DNA from: MM2 sp035460165
GTDB taxonomy: Bacteria; Pseudomonadota; Gammaproteobacteria; Burkholderiales; Methylophilaceae
Length of the DNA: 64,000 nt
Reading direction: 5' to 3'
Assembly (NCBI GenBank): GCA_035460165.1
Contig: DATHWW010000011.1
Span: forward strand, 1-64,000
Shown here: piece by piece, positions 1 through 10,651 of the stretch
How positions within the stretch are numbered: the first letter of the stretch is position 1
How the letters are laid out: each line of letters begins with the position of its first letter
Translations under genes and position numbers: made by a program
Notes under the pieces: generated by a model
Databases searched by the model: none
Told to the model about the DNA's origin: nothing
The model's input: only the letters and a program-made list of their open reading frames with translations

Positions 1-1314
<1,314 letters not shown>

Positions 1315-1393
1315 TCGATACTCCTAGCTTTAGAAACGAAGGAGCATTGGCTATGCTTCCAGCGTTGTAATAAGTAGGGAAGCATCGAATCAT

Positions 1394-1465
1394 GCTTCCC
1401 TACGGCGGCATGACCCGCATCAGGTTCGAAGGGTGTTTCTCACTGCCTCGCGGCAGACCCCTAGC
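1394..1465 (-). promoter_or_regulatory. TPP riboswitch (THI element) of thiC
   Basis: Read on the minus strand, this leader has the THI-box landmarks in order: GGGGTCTGCC, CAGTGAGA, ACCCTTCGAACCTGAT, then GGGTCATGCCG and CCGTAGGGAAGC. It lies about 80 bases before the thiC start. Binding of thiamine pyrophosphate is known to shut off such leaders, most often by hiding the ribosome site in proteobacteria. The mode here is inferred. Confidence 0.93.
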
Positions 1466-1756
1466 AATGCTGAGAAAGTACTCGAAAATGCCGATAATAG
1501 CAAGGAAACAACGATATAACCGCTAGCCCGGAAGGGCTAACAGAAGCGCCAGCAGCCGTGCAAGCAGATGTCGAAAAACCCTTGCCGGAGGCGCATACCG
1601 GCCAATCACCCGCACCAGCTTCACCAAGTGTGGCGGCCCAACTTTGAACAGCGCTCATTATGATAAAAACCGACCCATTACAATCTCGGCCGATGCCGCC
1701 GCATACCATATTGCTTGGGCTATAATCCGCTAACTTGACGACTTGAACGAACCACG
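1466..1756. other. Intergenic region, divergent thiC and pcm-like promoters
   Basis: This gap separates the thiC riboswitch from the plus-strand methyltransferase. The only signal I see is GGGCTATAATCC, an extended -10-like TATAAT at 1721-1726, about 30 bases before the pcm-like ATG. No clear -35 is visible. The open frame on the minus strand across 1461-1709 has no ribosome site and lies in the thiC leader, so I do not call it. Confidence 0.4.
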
Positions 1757-2416
1757 ATGAACGCCGATCTCGAACAGTCCCGCTTCAACATGATCGAACA
1801 ACAAATCCGCACCTGGGAGGTATTGGACCCGGTCGTGCTGGCGTTGCTGAAAGAGGTGCCGCGCGAGGATTTCGTGCCGCCGCAATATCTGGGACTGGCC
1901 TTCGCCGACCTGGAAATCCCCATCGGACACGGGCAAATGATGCTGTCGCCCAAAATGGAAGCGCGCATCGTGCAATCTCTCGGCCTCAAACAGACCGACA
2001 AGGTGCTGGAAATCGGCACCGGCAGCGGCTACATGACGGCATTGCTGGCGAAGCTGGCGCAGCAGGTCGTCAGTGTCGATTGCATCCCCGAGTTGTCCGC
2101 GACCGCACGCAAGAATCTGGAGCGCCACAACATCCCCAACGTCACGTTGGCAACCGGCAATGCCGCGCTCGGCTGGAGCGCAAACGCCCCATACGACGCG
2201 ATCGTGCTCACCGGCTCGGTGCCGGTATTGCCTGCGGGTTTGCAGGAGCAGTTGGCGATCGGCGGCCGGCTGTTCGCGGTCATCGGCGAAGCGCCTGTGA
2301 TGGAAGCCACGCTGATTCGCCGCGTGGCGGACCAGGCATTCCGTACCGACGTGCTGTTCGAAACCTGCGTGCCGGAATTGACCGGCGCCCCGCAGCCGGA
2401 ACGCTTCAGCTTCTAG
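1757..2416 (+). CDS. Protein-L-isoaspartate O-methyltransferase family protein
   Basis: A 219-aa SAM-dependent methyltransferase of the Pcm family, which repairs or modifies isoaspartyl residues. The Rossmann motif I is clear (LEIGTGSGYMTALLAKL, about residues 84-100), followed by an acidic motif II (VVSVDCIPEL). The N-terminus (FNMIEQQIRTW) is the typical start of the subgroup found directly upstream of tolC in betaproteobacteria. Whether this subgroup acts on isoaspartate or another substrate is not shown by the sequence. It lies 104 bases upstream of tolC on the same strand and may share its transcript. Confidence 0.88.
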   Translation: MNADLEQSRFNMIEQQIRTWEVLDPVVLALLKEVPREDFVPPQYLGLAFADLEIPIGHGQMMLSPKMEARIVQSLGLKQTDKVLEIGTGSGYMTALLAKLAQQVVSVDCIPELSATARKNLERHNIPNVTLATGNAALGWSANAPYDAIVLTGSVPVLPAGLQEQLAIGGRLFAVIGEAPVMEATLIRRVADQAFRTDVLFETCVPELTGAPQPERFSF

Positions 2417-2520
2417 GCGCATGACTCGGTACTGGATTGACCCTACGCCCGGTCGGCAGTATCTTGATGTACGACCTTTTTCCAGGTTGCCTTTTTGACG
2501 GGATGTACTAGCCCATTTTA

Positions 2521-3876
2521 ATGAACAAGGCCCTTTTTGCTTTGATCGTCGCGACTCTGCCTTGGGCGTCCCACGCGGAAATGCCGGTGCAGGATTTGCT
2601 CTCCACTTACCAGCAAGCGCAGGCCAGCGACCCGACATGGGCGGCGGCGCAAAACGCGAATGTCGCAGCACAGGAAAAACTGGTACAGGGCAAGGCGCTA
2701 CTGCTACCCACGGCCAAACTGGGTGCCAACGCCGGGAACACGCAATCCAATCTCGACCGCACCGGCGGCATCACCAATATCGGGCGCAGCGGCCACGACG
2801 ATTACGAAACCTACGGCTACAACCTCAACATCAACCAGCCGCTCTACCGCAAACAGAACAGCATCCAGTATGAACAATCCAAGACCCAGGTCGCACAGGC
2901 CGACGAGCAGCTCAATACCTCACACCAAGACCTGATGCTGCGCGTGTCGCAGGCCTATTTCGACGTTCTGCTGGCGCAAGACAAGATCGACCTCATCCAG
3001 GCGCAGAAAGCCGCAATCAGCCGCCAGCTGGAACAGGCTAAGGCCAACTTCGAAGTCGGCAGCGCGACCATCACCGACGTGCACGAAGCACAGGCACGTT
3101 ACGACCTGACGGTCGCGCAGGAAATCGCTGCGGTGAATGAGCTGGAAGCGAAGAAACACGCCATCCAGGCCGTCACCGGCCAGATGCCGCAACGCCTGGC
3201 GACTGCCAAGAGCGATTTGCAGGCGGCAATCCCCGAGCCTTACGAAATGGAAAAATGGGTCGAGGTCGCAGCGGAGAACAATCTGGCGCTCAGGATCCAG
3301 CTCCAGTCGCTGCAACTTGCCAACCAGGAAGTGGAACGCACGCGGGCAGGTCATCTGCCGACACTGGACGTCGTCGGCAGCTACTCGGACAATCGCGCCA
3401 ATGGCGGAGTGAGCAGCGATCTCGTCGGCTACAACAAGGCCGCCAAAACCGCCACGGTGGGTTTGCAGTTTGAAATTCCCTTGTATCAGGGCGGCGCCAT
3501 TAGCTCCAAGGTGCGCGAAGCTATCGCCAACCAGCAGAAATCGCAGGATGACGTCGAAGCCGCACGGCGCCAGGCCGAACTGCAAACACGCCAAGCCTAC
3601 CTGAATGTGACCACTGCTGTGGCGCAGGTCAAAGCCTACGAACAGGCGCTGGTATCCAGCCAGAGCCAGCTGGATTCGACGTCGCTCGGCTATGAAGTCG
3701 GCGTGCGTACCAGCGTGGACGTGCTCAATGCGCAGCAACAGCTCTATAGCGCCCAGCGCGACCTGTTGCAGGCACGCTACTCCTGGCTGTTGAGTGTACT
3801 GCAGCTCAAGGCCGCCGCCGGCGTGCTGACCGAGGACGACATCGCCGCTACCAACACACTGCTCGAAGGCTCATGA
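2521..3876 (+). CDS. tolC: TolC family outer membrane channel
   Basis: Outer membrane efflux duct of 451 aa. A signal peptide is visible (MNKALFALIVATLPWASHA, cleaved near residue 19). The mature protein has the two repeated coiled-coil/beta halves of the family. Long alpha-helical stretches rich in Q, A and E (residues about 95-220 and 320-420) flank beta segments such as YNLNINQPLYR and VGLQFEIPLYQGG. It would work with inner-membrane pumps of the type I or RND kind, none of which is in the window. The ribosome site before the ATG is weak. Its stop overlaps the next gene by four bases (ATGA). Confidence 0.93.
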   Translation: MNKALFALIVATLPWASHAEMPVQDLLSTYQQAQASDPTWAAAQNANVAAQEKLVQGKALLLPTAKLGANAGNTQSNLDRTGGITNIGRSGHDDYETYGYNLNINQPLYRKQNSIQYEQSKTQVAQADEQLNTSHQDLMLRVSQAYFDVLLAQDKIDLIQAQKAAISRQLEQAKANFEVGSATITDVHEAQARYDLTVAQEIAAVNELEAKKHAIQAVTGQMPQRLATAKSDLQAAIPEPYEMEKWVEVAAENNLALRIQLQSLQLANQEVERTRAGHLPTLDVVGSYSDNRANGGVSSDLVGYNKAAKTATVGLQFEIPLYQGGAISSKVREAIANQQKSQDDVEAARRQAELQTRQAYLNVTTAVAQVKAYEQALVSSQSQLDSTSLGYEVGVRTSVDVLNAQQQLYSAQRDLLQARYSWLLSVLQLKAAAGVLTEDDIAATNTLLEGS

Positions 3877-4430
3877 ACACCACTTCGCTTTGTACACGCG
3901 GCTTAAGCCAGCTCGCGATCGTCGACGTGCAGGAAAAACTGTGCGGCGTGATGGATCCGGAAGCCTTGCAAAACCTGGTGAAGAACTGCGGCATTCTGCT
4001 GCAAGCCGCCCAGTTGCTGGAAGTTCCCGTTGTACACACCGAGCAATACCCCACAGGTCTGGGCCCGACGCTGCCTGCGCTCGACACTTGGCTGAAACCT
4101 GAAGCGGCCGTCGTGAAAACCTGTTTCTCGTGCTGCGATGAAAGCGCTTTTCGCGCGCAACTGCACCGTGACCGCCCGCAGATCATCCTCGCCGGCATGG
4201 AGGCGCATATCTGCATCCTGCAAACCGCGCTGCAACTGCAGGAATCCGGGCGCCAGATCTTTGTCGTCGAAGACGCCGTGCTGTCGCGCCGCGACGCCAA
4301 CAAGCAGAACGCACTGGCACGACTGCGCCAGGCCGGCGTCATCGTCACCAATACCGAGTCGGTGGTATTCGAGTGGCTCAAGGTCGCCGAGGGCGACGCT
4401 TTCAAACAGATCAGCAAGCTCGTCCGCTAA
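3873..4430 (+). CDS. Isochorismatase family cysteine hydrolase
   Basis: A 185-aa cytosolic hydrolase of the isochorismatase/nicotinamidase superfamily. The catalytic triad can be placed: D18 in LAIVDVQEK, K82 in AAVVKTCFSC and C114 in GMEAHICILQTAL. The cis-peptide region lies just before the Cys (LAGMEAH). The start overlaps the tolC stop as ATGA, so the two are probably translationally coupled. The natural substrate is unknown; homologues next to tolC are annotated only as hydrolases. Confidence 0.88.
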   Translation: MNTTSLCTRGLSQLAIVDVQEKLCGVMDPEALQNLVKNCGILLQAAQLLEVPVVHTEQYPTGLGPTLPALDTWLKPEAAVVKTCFSCCDESAFRAQLHRDRPQIILAGMEAHICILQTALQLQESGRQIFVVEDAVLSRRDANKQNALARLRQAGVIVTNTESVVFEWLKVAEGDAFKQISKLVR

Positions 4431-4435
4431 AGCAC

Positions 4436-5038
4436 ATGCGCTGGCAGACGTTAGCTTTTATCGCGCTGGTCGGATTCGGCGCGTACCAGTTCAGCCACAC
4501 CAGCCCGGTTGAAATCTCCCGCACCGGCATACTCATCGCGAATGAGCCGCAGCAGTTACCGATCAACTCACCGCCTCGCCTGACACTGGAAAACTACCGC
4601 GTCGAACCGCTGGCGAAATACACCCTCGAAGCGCGCGTACTCGGCACCGAACGCTACCGCCTCGGTCGTGAAGCCGATATCTCGCCGGTGGATTTCGCGC
4701 TGGGCTGGGGTGCGATGTCGGATACGACCGTGCTGGAAGAGATCGACATCAGCCAGAGCGGGCGTTTTTACTTCTGGCGTGTCGATGAGTTCCCGATCCC
4801 GCGTGAGGAAATCGAAGCCCACAGCGCCAATACGCACATGATTCCCGCCGATGCTGCCGTAGCGCGGCGACTGAAGGAAGTCCGACCAGGACAGATCGTC
4901 CGCTTGCGCGGCTATCTGGTCGCGATCAGCGCGGACGACGGCTGGCAATGGCGCAGCTCATTGAGTCGCACGGATACCGGAAACGGCGCGTGCGAATTGA
5001 TGTGGGTGGAATCGGTGGAGATCGGGACGGTTAGCTAG
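4436..5038 (+). CDS. Hypothetical membrane-anchored protein
   Basis: A 200-aa protein I do not recognise. It begins with one hydrophobic segment (MRWQTLAFIALVGFGAYQF), a probable signal anchor. The rest is soluble and probably periplasmic, with a conserved-looking block GRFYFWRVDEFPIP in the middle and a C-terminal part that could be an OB-like fold (GQIVRLRGYLVAISADDGWQWRSS). The ATG at 4436 lies five bases after the isochorismatase-family stop, so it belongs to the tolC operon. A longer in-frame start at 4373 would overlap the upstream gene and add a non-hydrophobic tail, so I prefer 4436. Confidence 0.75.
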   Translation: MRWQTLAFIALVGFGAYQFSHTSPVEISRTGILIANEPQQLPINSPPRLTLENYRVEPLAKYTLEARVLGTERYRLGREADISPVDFALGWGAMSDTTVLEEIDISQSGRFYFWRVDEFPIPREEIEAHSANTHMIPADAAVARRLKEVRPGQIVRLRGYLVAISADDGWQWRSSLSRTDTGNGACELMWVESVEIGTVS

Positions 5039-5097
5039 CACCTGGCCGGATACGGAATCTACTTGCTGTACTCCAGGCTTGACCCGAAGAACGATGT

Positions 5098-6402
5098 TTA
5101 AGAGGCCAGCACTTCCTCAATCACCCCCATGACTCGTTGCGACGCACCACTATGGCTGCCGCTGAACGCAAGCGCCTGTCGGGACATGCGTTCACGTATC
5201 TCGCTGTCTGCGAACATTGCACGTAATTCTGCGCCCAGTTGCGCGGGGTCTTCCACGCGCAACGCCGCTCCCGCTTCCAATGCGCTTTGCGCCACCGCTT
5301 CAAAATTCCAGGTATGCGGCCCGATCAGTACCGGCTTGCCCATCGCGCAGGCTTCGATCAGGTTCTGCCCACCGAGCGGCAACAGACTGCCGCCGATGAA
5401 CGCCATATCGCACGCGGCATAATAGGCAAACATTTCCCCCATGCTGTCGCCCAACACCACCTGAATATCCGCACCCACCGCCCCCTTTATCCTCGCGGGA
5501 GAGGGCTGGGGTGAGGGGGCCGCCTCCAGGAGCGAAGACCGCCGCACAAACGGGATGCCCCGCTTCTCCAGCATCACTGCCACTTCATTGAACCGTTGCG
5601 GATGCCGCGGCACGATCACCGTCAGCAGGCCGGGTACATTCGCCGCAGCCACCGCATCCAGCACCAGCGGCTCCTCCCCGTCGCGCGTGCTCGCCGCGAG
5701 AAATACCGGCCGCCCTTGCCCAAACAATAGCCGCAGAGCCGCACCCTTCTCCTGCGCCTCCGGCGGCGGTGTCACATCGAATTTGAGGTTACCGGTGACC
5801 GTCACATCTTGCGCACCCAACCTGCGCAAGCGCTGCGCATCGGGCTCGGTCTGCGCGGCAATCGCGGTCAATCTCTGCAACCCATCGGCAGCCAGCCGTC
5901 CCAGTCGGGCATAGCCCCGCGCCGACCTTTCCGAAAGCCGCGCATTCACCAGCAGCAAGGGCATGTCGCGCTTCTCGCAGGCGGCAATCAGGTTGAACCA
6001 CAACTCGGTTTCCATCAGCAGCCCGGTTTGGGGCTGGAAATGATCCAGAAAGCGCGCCATCGCGCCGGGCAGATCGTAAGGCAGATAGCAGCGCAGCACA
6101 TGGTCGCCAAAGAGTTGCTCGCCCGCCGCACGGCCGGTGGGCGTGGTGTGCGTCATCAGAATTCGGTGCTGCGGATACCGTTCACGCAGCAACGCCACCA
6201 GCGGCGCCGTGGCGCGCGTCTCGCCGACCGAGACGGCATGCAGCCAGATGATGGGTTCCGTGGGCCGGGGCATGCGATAGAAACCGAAACGCTCCGGTAC
6301 GTGGTGCAGGTATTCCGGCTGGCGAAAAGAGCGCCACACCAGCTTCAGCAGGGCGAGCGGGAGCAACAGACAAAGCAGCAGGGTATATGTCCAACGAGGC
6401 AT
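5098..6402 (-). CDS. waaA: 3-deoxy-D-manno-octulosonic acid (Kdo) transferase
   Basis: Inner-membrane GT30 glycosyltransferase that adds Kdo to lipid IVA in LPS core synthesis. The 434-aa protein starts at the ATG at 6402 with the N-terminal anchor MPRWTYTLLLCLLLPLALL. Family blocks follow: IWLHAVSVGETRA (the acceptor-side Glu), LMETELWFNL, LVNARLSERS, and the C-terminal FIGGSLLPLGGQNLIEACA and GPHTWNF. The upstream extension to 6504 is not typical of the family and was dropped. An oddity is a REP-like repeat within the frame (5481-5519) that encodes PSPQPSPARIKGA as an extra loop. The gene converges on the tolC operon. Confidence 0.95.
   Translation of the reverse strand: MPRWTYTLLLCLLLPLALLKLVWRSFRQPEYLHHVPERFGFYRMPRPTEPIIWLHAVSVGETRATAPLVALLRERYPQHRILMTHTTPTGRAAGEQLFGDHVLRCYLPYDLPGAMARFLDHFQPQTGLLMETELWFNLIAACEKRDMPLLLVNARLSERSARGYARLGRLAADGLQRLTAIAAQTEPDAQRLRRLGAQDVTVTGNLKFDVTPPPEAQEKGAALRLLFGQGRPVFLAASTRDGEEPLVLDAVAAANVPGLLTVIVPRHPQRFNEVAVMLEKRGIPFVRRSSLLEAAPSPQPSPARIKGAVGADIQVVLGDSMGEMFAYYAACDMAFIGGSLLPLGGQNLIEACAMGKPVLIGPHTWNFEAVAQSALEAGAALRVEDPAQLGAELRAMFADSEIRERMSRQALAFSGSHSGASQRVMGVIEEVLAS
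5481..5519. repeat. REP-like repeat inside waaA
   Basis: The sequence CCCCCTTTATCCTCGCGGGA followed by GAGGGCTGGGGTGAGGGGG matches the repeat seen as an inverted pair at 23922-24039 (CCCTCTCCCGCAAGGGGAGAGGG type). Its length keeps the waaA frame open, so the repeat is translated as a proline-rich loop. Confidence 0.8.
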
Positions 6403-6654
6403 GACGGCGATTTTCGCATGGAACGGCTGAGTTTTAACTTCCACCAACGCCTGGACCTCTGCAACAGTAAAAATTTCCCCTATTTTGGAGCGTTTTATGG
6501 GCACTATTTTGGTGCTTTCGCGACTGGATTCAGGATTGGCAAGGGCTCACGCCCGCCTCTTCCCAGTGCCAATTGGGAAGGCTGAAAGTCAACCAAAAAA
6601 TTTTGTTAGAGCTTATTGACGGACACTAGCAAAGGGGGGAAACTTCAATCCGAA
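6403..6654. other. Intergenic region upstream of nrdJa, no gene seen
   Basis: About 250 bases between waaA and the NrdR box. I see no coding frame with a ribosome site, no transposon ends and no B12 riboswitch core. A degenerate second NrdR half-site, ACACTAGCAAAGGGGG at 6623-6638, lies 32 bases upstream of the good box and keeps only its left half. Confidence 0.4.
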
Positions 6655-6670
6655 ACACAATATGTAGTGT
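6655..6670. promoter_or_regulatory. NrdR box upstream of nrdJa
   Basis: ACACAATATGTAGTGT matches the known NrdR consensus (acaCwAtATaTwgtgt) at 15 of 16 positions. NrdR is the ATP/dATP-sensing repressor of ribonucleotide reductase genes. It normally binds two boxes about 31-32 bp apart; the second one here (6623-6638) is poor. Confidence 0.8.
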
Positions 6671-6807
6671 TAGAAGTTGCTTATAGAAAAACCCTGGAGA
6701 ACCGGGGGCCAAGGCGCATCACAATGGCTTTGGCGGTCTTTTCGGTCATTTTTCTGCAACTTTCTAAGGGTTATAGGCACAAAAAATAATCAGGAGGTAT
6801 TCCAACC

Positions 6808-8952
6808 ATGCTCAAGGTAGTGAAAACGGCTCAGGAAGCCGAACGCGAGGTTCCCATGCAACCGGTATCGCTGGACATCTGGGACAAGAAATATCGTCTC
6901 AAGACCAAACAGGGCGAGACTCTGGATCAGACCATGGACGACACCTACCGCCGTGTGGCGCGCGCGTTATCCGATGCCGAATCTACCGAAGAAAAGCGTG
7001 CGTTGTGGTTCGACAAATTCTTGTGGGCGCTGCGCCGCGGCGCGATTCCTGCCGGCCGCATCACCTCCAACGCCGGTGCGCAGGAGCACAAGCCCGCCAC
7101 CAGCACCATCAACTGCACCGTGTCCGGCATCATCGAGGACTCGATGGACGGCATCCTGGAGAAAGTGCATGAAGCCGGCCTGACGCTGAAGGCCGGCTGC
7201 GGCATCGGCTACGAATTCTCCACGCTGCGTCCCAAGGGCGCCTTCGTTGCCGGGGCCGGCGCCTATACCTCCGGCCCGCTGTCGTTCATGGATATCTACG
7301 ACAAGATGTGCTTCACGGTGTCTTCCGCCGGCGGCCGCCGCGGCGCGCAGATGGCAACGTTCGACATCTCGCATCCCGACGTGGCCGACTTTATCAAGGC
7401 CAAGCGCGAAGCCGGGCGTTTGCGCCAGTTCAACCTGTCCACGCTGATCACCGCCGAATTCATGGAAGCGGTGAAGGCCGACGCCGAATGGAAGCTGGCG
7501 TTCCCGGTCACCGAGAAGGAAGCCAAGGCCGACGGCCTCAAGCTGGACGACGTGACGCAAGTCGTGTGGCGCGAATGGCCGGTGAAGAACAAGTACCTGA
7601 CCCGCAAGTCCGACGGCAAGGTCGCCTGCCGCGTGTACAAGACCATCAAGGCGCAGCGCCTGTGGGACGTGATCATGTCCTCCACCTACGACTTCGCCGA
7701 GCCGGGCTTCATCCTGATCGACAAGGTCAATGAGATGAACAACAACTGGTTCTGCGAAAACATCCGCGCCACCAACCCGTGCGGCGAGCAGCCGCTGCCA
7801 CCGTACGGTGCCTGCCTGCTGGGTTCGGTCAACCTGACCAAGTTCGTGCGCGATCCGTTTACCGACAACGCTCACTTCGATTGGGATGAGTACCGTGAAG
7901 TGGTCGCCACCTTCACCCGCATGCTGGACAACGTGGTGGAAGTGAACGGTCTGCCGCTGCCGCAGCAACAGGCGGAAATCATCCGCAAGCGCCGCCACGG
8001 CATGGGCTATCTCGGCCTCGGCTCCACGCTGACCATGCTGAAGATGCCTTACGGCTCCGCGGATTCGCTCAAGTTCACCGAGGAAGTCACCCGCACCATG
8101 GCCGAAGTGGGCTGGGAAGTGGGCGTCACGCTGGCCGAAGAAAAAGGCCCGGCACCGATCATGGACGAGGAATTCGAAGTCACCGCCGACCTGCTGGCGA
8201 AGCGTCCGGAAATGGCCAAGGACGGCATCAAGCTCGGCCAGAAGCTCAAGGGTCGTGTGCTGCTGGGCAAATACAGCCGCTACATGCAGCAGTTCCCGGA
8301 ATCACTGCGCAGCCAGATCGTCGACAAGGGCGTGCGCTTCACGCACCACAGCTCAATTGCTCCGACCGGCACGATTTCCCTATCGCTTGGCAACAATGCT
8401 TCCAACGGCATCGAGCCCTCCTTCGCGCACCACTACAGCCGCAACGTGATCCGCGAAGGCAAGAAGTCCAAGGAAAAGGTCGACGTGTGGTCGTACGAGC
8501 TGCTGGCCTACCGCGAACTGGTCAACCCGCACGCGATGCCGTTCTCCGACAAGGAAGATGAAAAGCTGCCGGAATACTTCGTCGACTCCTCGTCCATCCC
8601 CGCCAAGGCGCACGTGGATATTCAAGCGGCTGCGCAAAAGTGGATCGACAGCTCGATCTCCAAGACCATCAACGTACCGACCGACTATCCGTACGGAGAC
8701 TTCAAGGACATCTACTTCTACGCCTACGAGAAGGGTCTGAAGGGCTGCACTACCTTCCGCTTCAACCCGGAAGCGTTCCAGGGCGTGCTGGTGACCGAGA
8801 AGGATCTGGAAAACACCACCTACAAGTTCACGCTGGATGACGGCACGGTGGTCGAAGCCAAGGGCAACGAGGAAATCGAGTACGACGGCGAAATCCACAC
8901 CGCCGCCAACTTATACGATGCACTGAAGGAAGGCTACTACGGCAAGTTCTGA
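6808..8952 (+). CDS. nrdJa: Adenosylcobalamin-dependent ribonucleotide reductase, large part (NrdJa)
   Basis: Class II ribonucleotide reductase catalytic chain, 714 aa, making deoxyribonucleotides without oxygen or an NrdB subunit. Visible active-site features are C103 in TINCTVSG, the glycine-rich AGCGIGYEFSTLR, and NPCGEQ with C325 and E327 as thiyl-radical cysteine and acid. The ribosome site CAGGAGGT precedes the ATG. The chain ends at EGYYGKF without the C-terminal cysteine pairs that re-reduce the enzyme. Those cysteines are on NrdJb at 25244-25954, as in the split NrdJab of Pseudomonas. Here the halves are about 16 kb apart. Confidence 0.95.
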   Translation: MLKVVKTAQEAEREVPMQPVSLDIWDKKYRLKTKQGETLDQTMDDTYRRVARALSDAESTEEKRALWFDKFLWALRRGAIPAGRITSNAGAQEHKPATSTINCTVSGIIEDSMDGILEKVHEAGLTLKAGCGIGYEFSTLRPKGAFVAGAGAYTSGPLSFMDIYDKMCFTVSSAGGRRGAQMATFDISHPDVADFIKAKREAGRLRQFNLSTLITAEFMEAVKADAEWKLAFPVTEKEAKADGLKLDDVTQVVWREWPVKNKYLTRKSDGKVACRVYKTIKAQRLWDVIMSSTYDFAEPGFILIDKVNEMNNNWFCENIRATNPCGEQPLPPYGACLLGSVNLTKFVRDPFTDNAHFDWDEYREVVATFTRMLDNVVEVNGLPLPQQQAEIIRKRRHGMGYLGLGSTLTMLKMPYGSADSLKFTEEVTRTMAEVGWEVGVTLAEEKGPAPIMDEEFEVTADLLAKRPEMAKDGIKLGQKLKGRVLLGKYSRYMQQFPESLRSQIVDKGVRFTHHSSIAPTGTISLSLGNNASNGIEPSFAHHYSRNVIREGKKSKEKVDVWSYELLAYRELVNPHAMPFSDKEDEKLPEYFVDSSSIPAKAHVDIQAAAQKWIDSSISKTINVPTDYPYGDFKDIYFYAYEKGLKGCTTFRFNPEAFQGVLVTEKDLENTTYKFTLDDGTVVEAKGNEEIEYDGEIHTAANLYDALKEGYYGKF

Positions 8953-8981
8953 AGCTGATCCATAGCAGCTCCGGACTCTGA

Positions 8982-9013
8982 GGCCGGCAGGCAACTGCCG
9001 GCCTTTTCTCTTT
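8982..9013 (+). terminator. Rho-independent terminator of nrdJa
   Basis: GGCCGGCAG, loop GCAA, CTGCCGGCC, then TTTTCTCTTT. It lies 30 bases after the nrdJa stop and separates it from the converging tad operon. Confidence 0.9.
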
Positions 9014-9019
9014 ATGGGC

Positions 9020-10651
9020 CTAGATGATCAGCGGGTCTTCCTGCCGCATCTGCAGACCTTCCAAAGTGACGTCCATGCCACCGACGCGTATGCCCAGCAT
9101 TTCCAGCAGCGGATCGAGGAACACGCGGCCGATCTCGCCAAGCAACGGCGTCACGATGCTCGACACGACCGTATTTACTAGCACGGTGTTGAGCACACTG
9201 AGCACCGTGACATCTACCGCGCCAGCATCGTCCAGCGCGTCCTCCAGACTGTCACCTATCGGACTGGAAACCGTCTGAGTTTGCGGCAAGTGATCAGCTA
9301 TCGGATGATCCACGTCGAACACCACCGCTTGGGCAGAGGCGGATTGCACCGGCAAGTCAAGCGCAATACTCGCTATCGGTAGGTTGAGCAGCGTCGTTAT
9401 TCGAGCTGGGCCTGTGCCGGCAGCATTGGTCATATCGAGACTGGCGATTCCGGGGCTGGCCTGGATGGTGACGCTGGTTTGCCCATCGTCATTGCTGATG
9501 GTACCCAGGCCCGCGCTACCTTGCCCGACCTGCGCTTGCAGAGACATATCGATTTTTGCCAGCAGCGGAATAGTGACGACGACGTCGACTTCGGCTTCCA
9601 CCTGCGCCGTCGATACTGTGGTGCATATCGTGCCGCCATCACTGGCGGCCGGCCCGATTGCCATTTGCGGTGGCTCGATTACGTTGATCTGGCCGGTGAT
9701 GCTGGTGACGCCGGGCACGCTGACACTCAAAGGCACCGACAGCGCGTTGCTGCCATTGGCTATCAGAGCGGTGGTCGTTATCAGCGACAGCACGTTAAGG
9801 CCAACCTTGCCGGCCGCTTCCTCATCCGGGGTGGCGACACTGAGTACATCGGCGAGCGTGAGATTGGTCCCGCCCACAGCCGCCGAGGCCAACTCCTGCA
9901 TACCGGCGATAGCCGCTGCGTTGGCCGTGCCGGAGTTGGACATGGCCGTCGCGAATAGGCTGAACATGCTGCCAAGACTCATCGATGTATTGAGCAAGCT
10001 ATCCAATCCGCCGACCTGCCCGCTGGCTTGCAGCAGATCGTTAAGCGTGATGTCGGCAGCAGCAATACCCTCGTATGACACCAGATCGAGATCGACCGAG
10101 CTACCGAGGATGTCACCAAAGACCCCATTAAGTAACACTGAATCCTCGGTATCGATACTGGCGGCGAAACTTCCCGCGCTGAATGCAGCAATCGCCGGAT
10201 CGGCGCGGGAAACGGCCTGGGCATTCAGCACCACCGTGCCGGCAAAGAGACCGCCGGCGACGAGGCTGGACGGCACTTCGCGGGTGGCGTAAACGCGCAC
10301 GGCTTCGGTGCCGCCGGTGGTGAACTGCCGAATGCCGCCGACGGTGCTGACGTTTACGATATCGACAATATTCGGGCTATTCGCCAGATTGCCGGTGTAG
10401 CCGTTGGCGACGGCAGCGTTCTGCGCCGCCTGCACGACATTGGCGAGCACGACCCCGCAGCCGAGTTGGCGTGCTGCCTGGATCGAAGCGATGTCCGCGA
10501 CCGTCTGCAAATGCCGCTTCTGCATCCACAGCCTTCCGCTGTCCACGACCAGCGCGGCGAACAGCACCGCGAGCAGCAAGGTGACGGCGCCCAGCAGGCC
10601 GATGGCGCCGCGCTGGCGTTTCCGGCTATTTGCTGGAAATGCTCTCGTCAT
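9020..10651 (-). CDS. tadG: TadG-like pilus assembly protein
   Basis: A 543-aa protein with the Tad-type N-terminus: the basic stretch RKRQRGAIGLLGAVTLLLAV leads into one transmembrane helix (about residues 16-38), then the pseudopilin-like helix WMQKRHLQTVADIASIQAARQLGCG. The long remainder is exported and rich in A, S, T and V, as in the DUF2134-type TadG proteins. It is the last gene of the minus-strand tad operon and overlaps the DUF3613 gene. In Tad systems TadG is thought to anchor the machinery in the envelope; the exact role is not settled. Confidence 0.82.
   Translation of the reverse strand: MTRAFPANSRKRQRGAIGLLGAVTLLLAVLFAALVVDSGRLWMQKRHLQTVADIASIQAARQLGCGVVLANVVQAAQNAAVANGYTGNLANSPNIVDIVNVSTVGGIRQFTTGGTEAVRVYATREVPSSLVAGGLFAGTVVLNAQAVSRADPAIAAFSAGSFAASIDTEDSVLLNGVFGDILGSSVDLDLVSYEGIAAADITLNDLLQASGQVGGLDSLLNTSMSLGSMFSLFATAMSNSGTANAAAIAGMQELASAAVGGTNLTLADVLSVATPDEEAAGKVGLNVLSLITTTALIANGSNALSVPLSVSVPGVTSITGQINVIEPPQMAIGPAASDGGTICTTVSTAQVEAEVDVVVTIPLLAKIDMSLQAQVGQGSAGLGTISNDDGQTSVTIQASPGIASLDMTNAAGTGPARITTLLNLPIASIALDLPVQSASAQAVVFDVDHPIADHLPQTQTVSSPIGDSLEDALDDAGAVDVTVLSVLNTVLVNTVVSSIVTPLLGEIGRVFLDPLLEMLGIRVGGMDVTLEGLQMRQEDPLII

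Noticed and set aside
1461..1709. 82-aa minus-strand frame in the thiC leader
   Set aside because: It has no ribosome site, an unusual composition, and lies upstream of the TPP riboswitch where a leader or promoter is expected.
6403..6807. Possible B12 riboswitch before nrdJa
   Set aside because: B12-dependent enzymes sometimes have none, and I found no B12-box-like core here; the NrdR box explains regulation.
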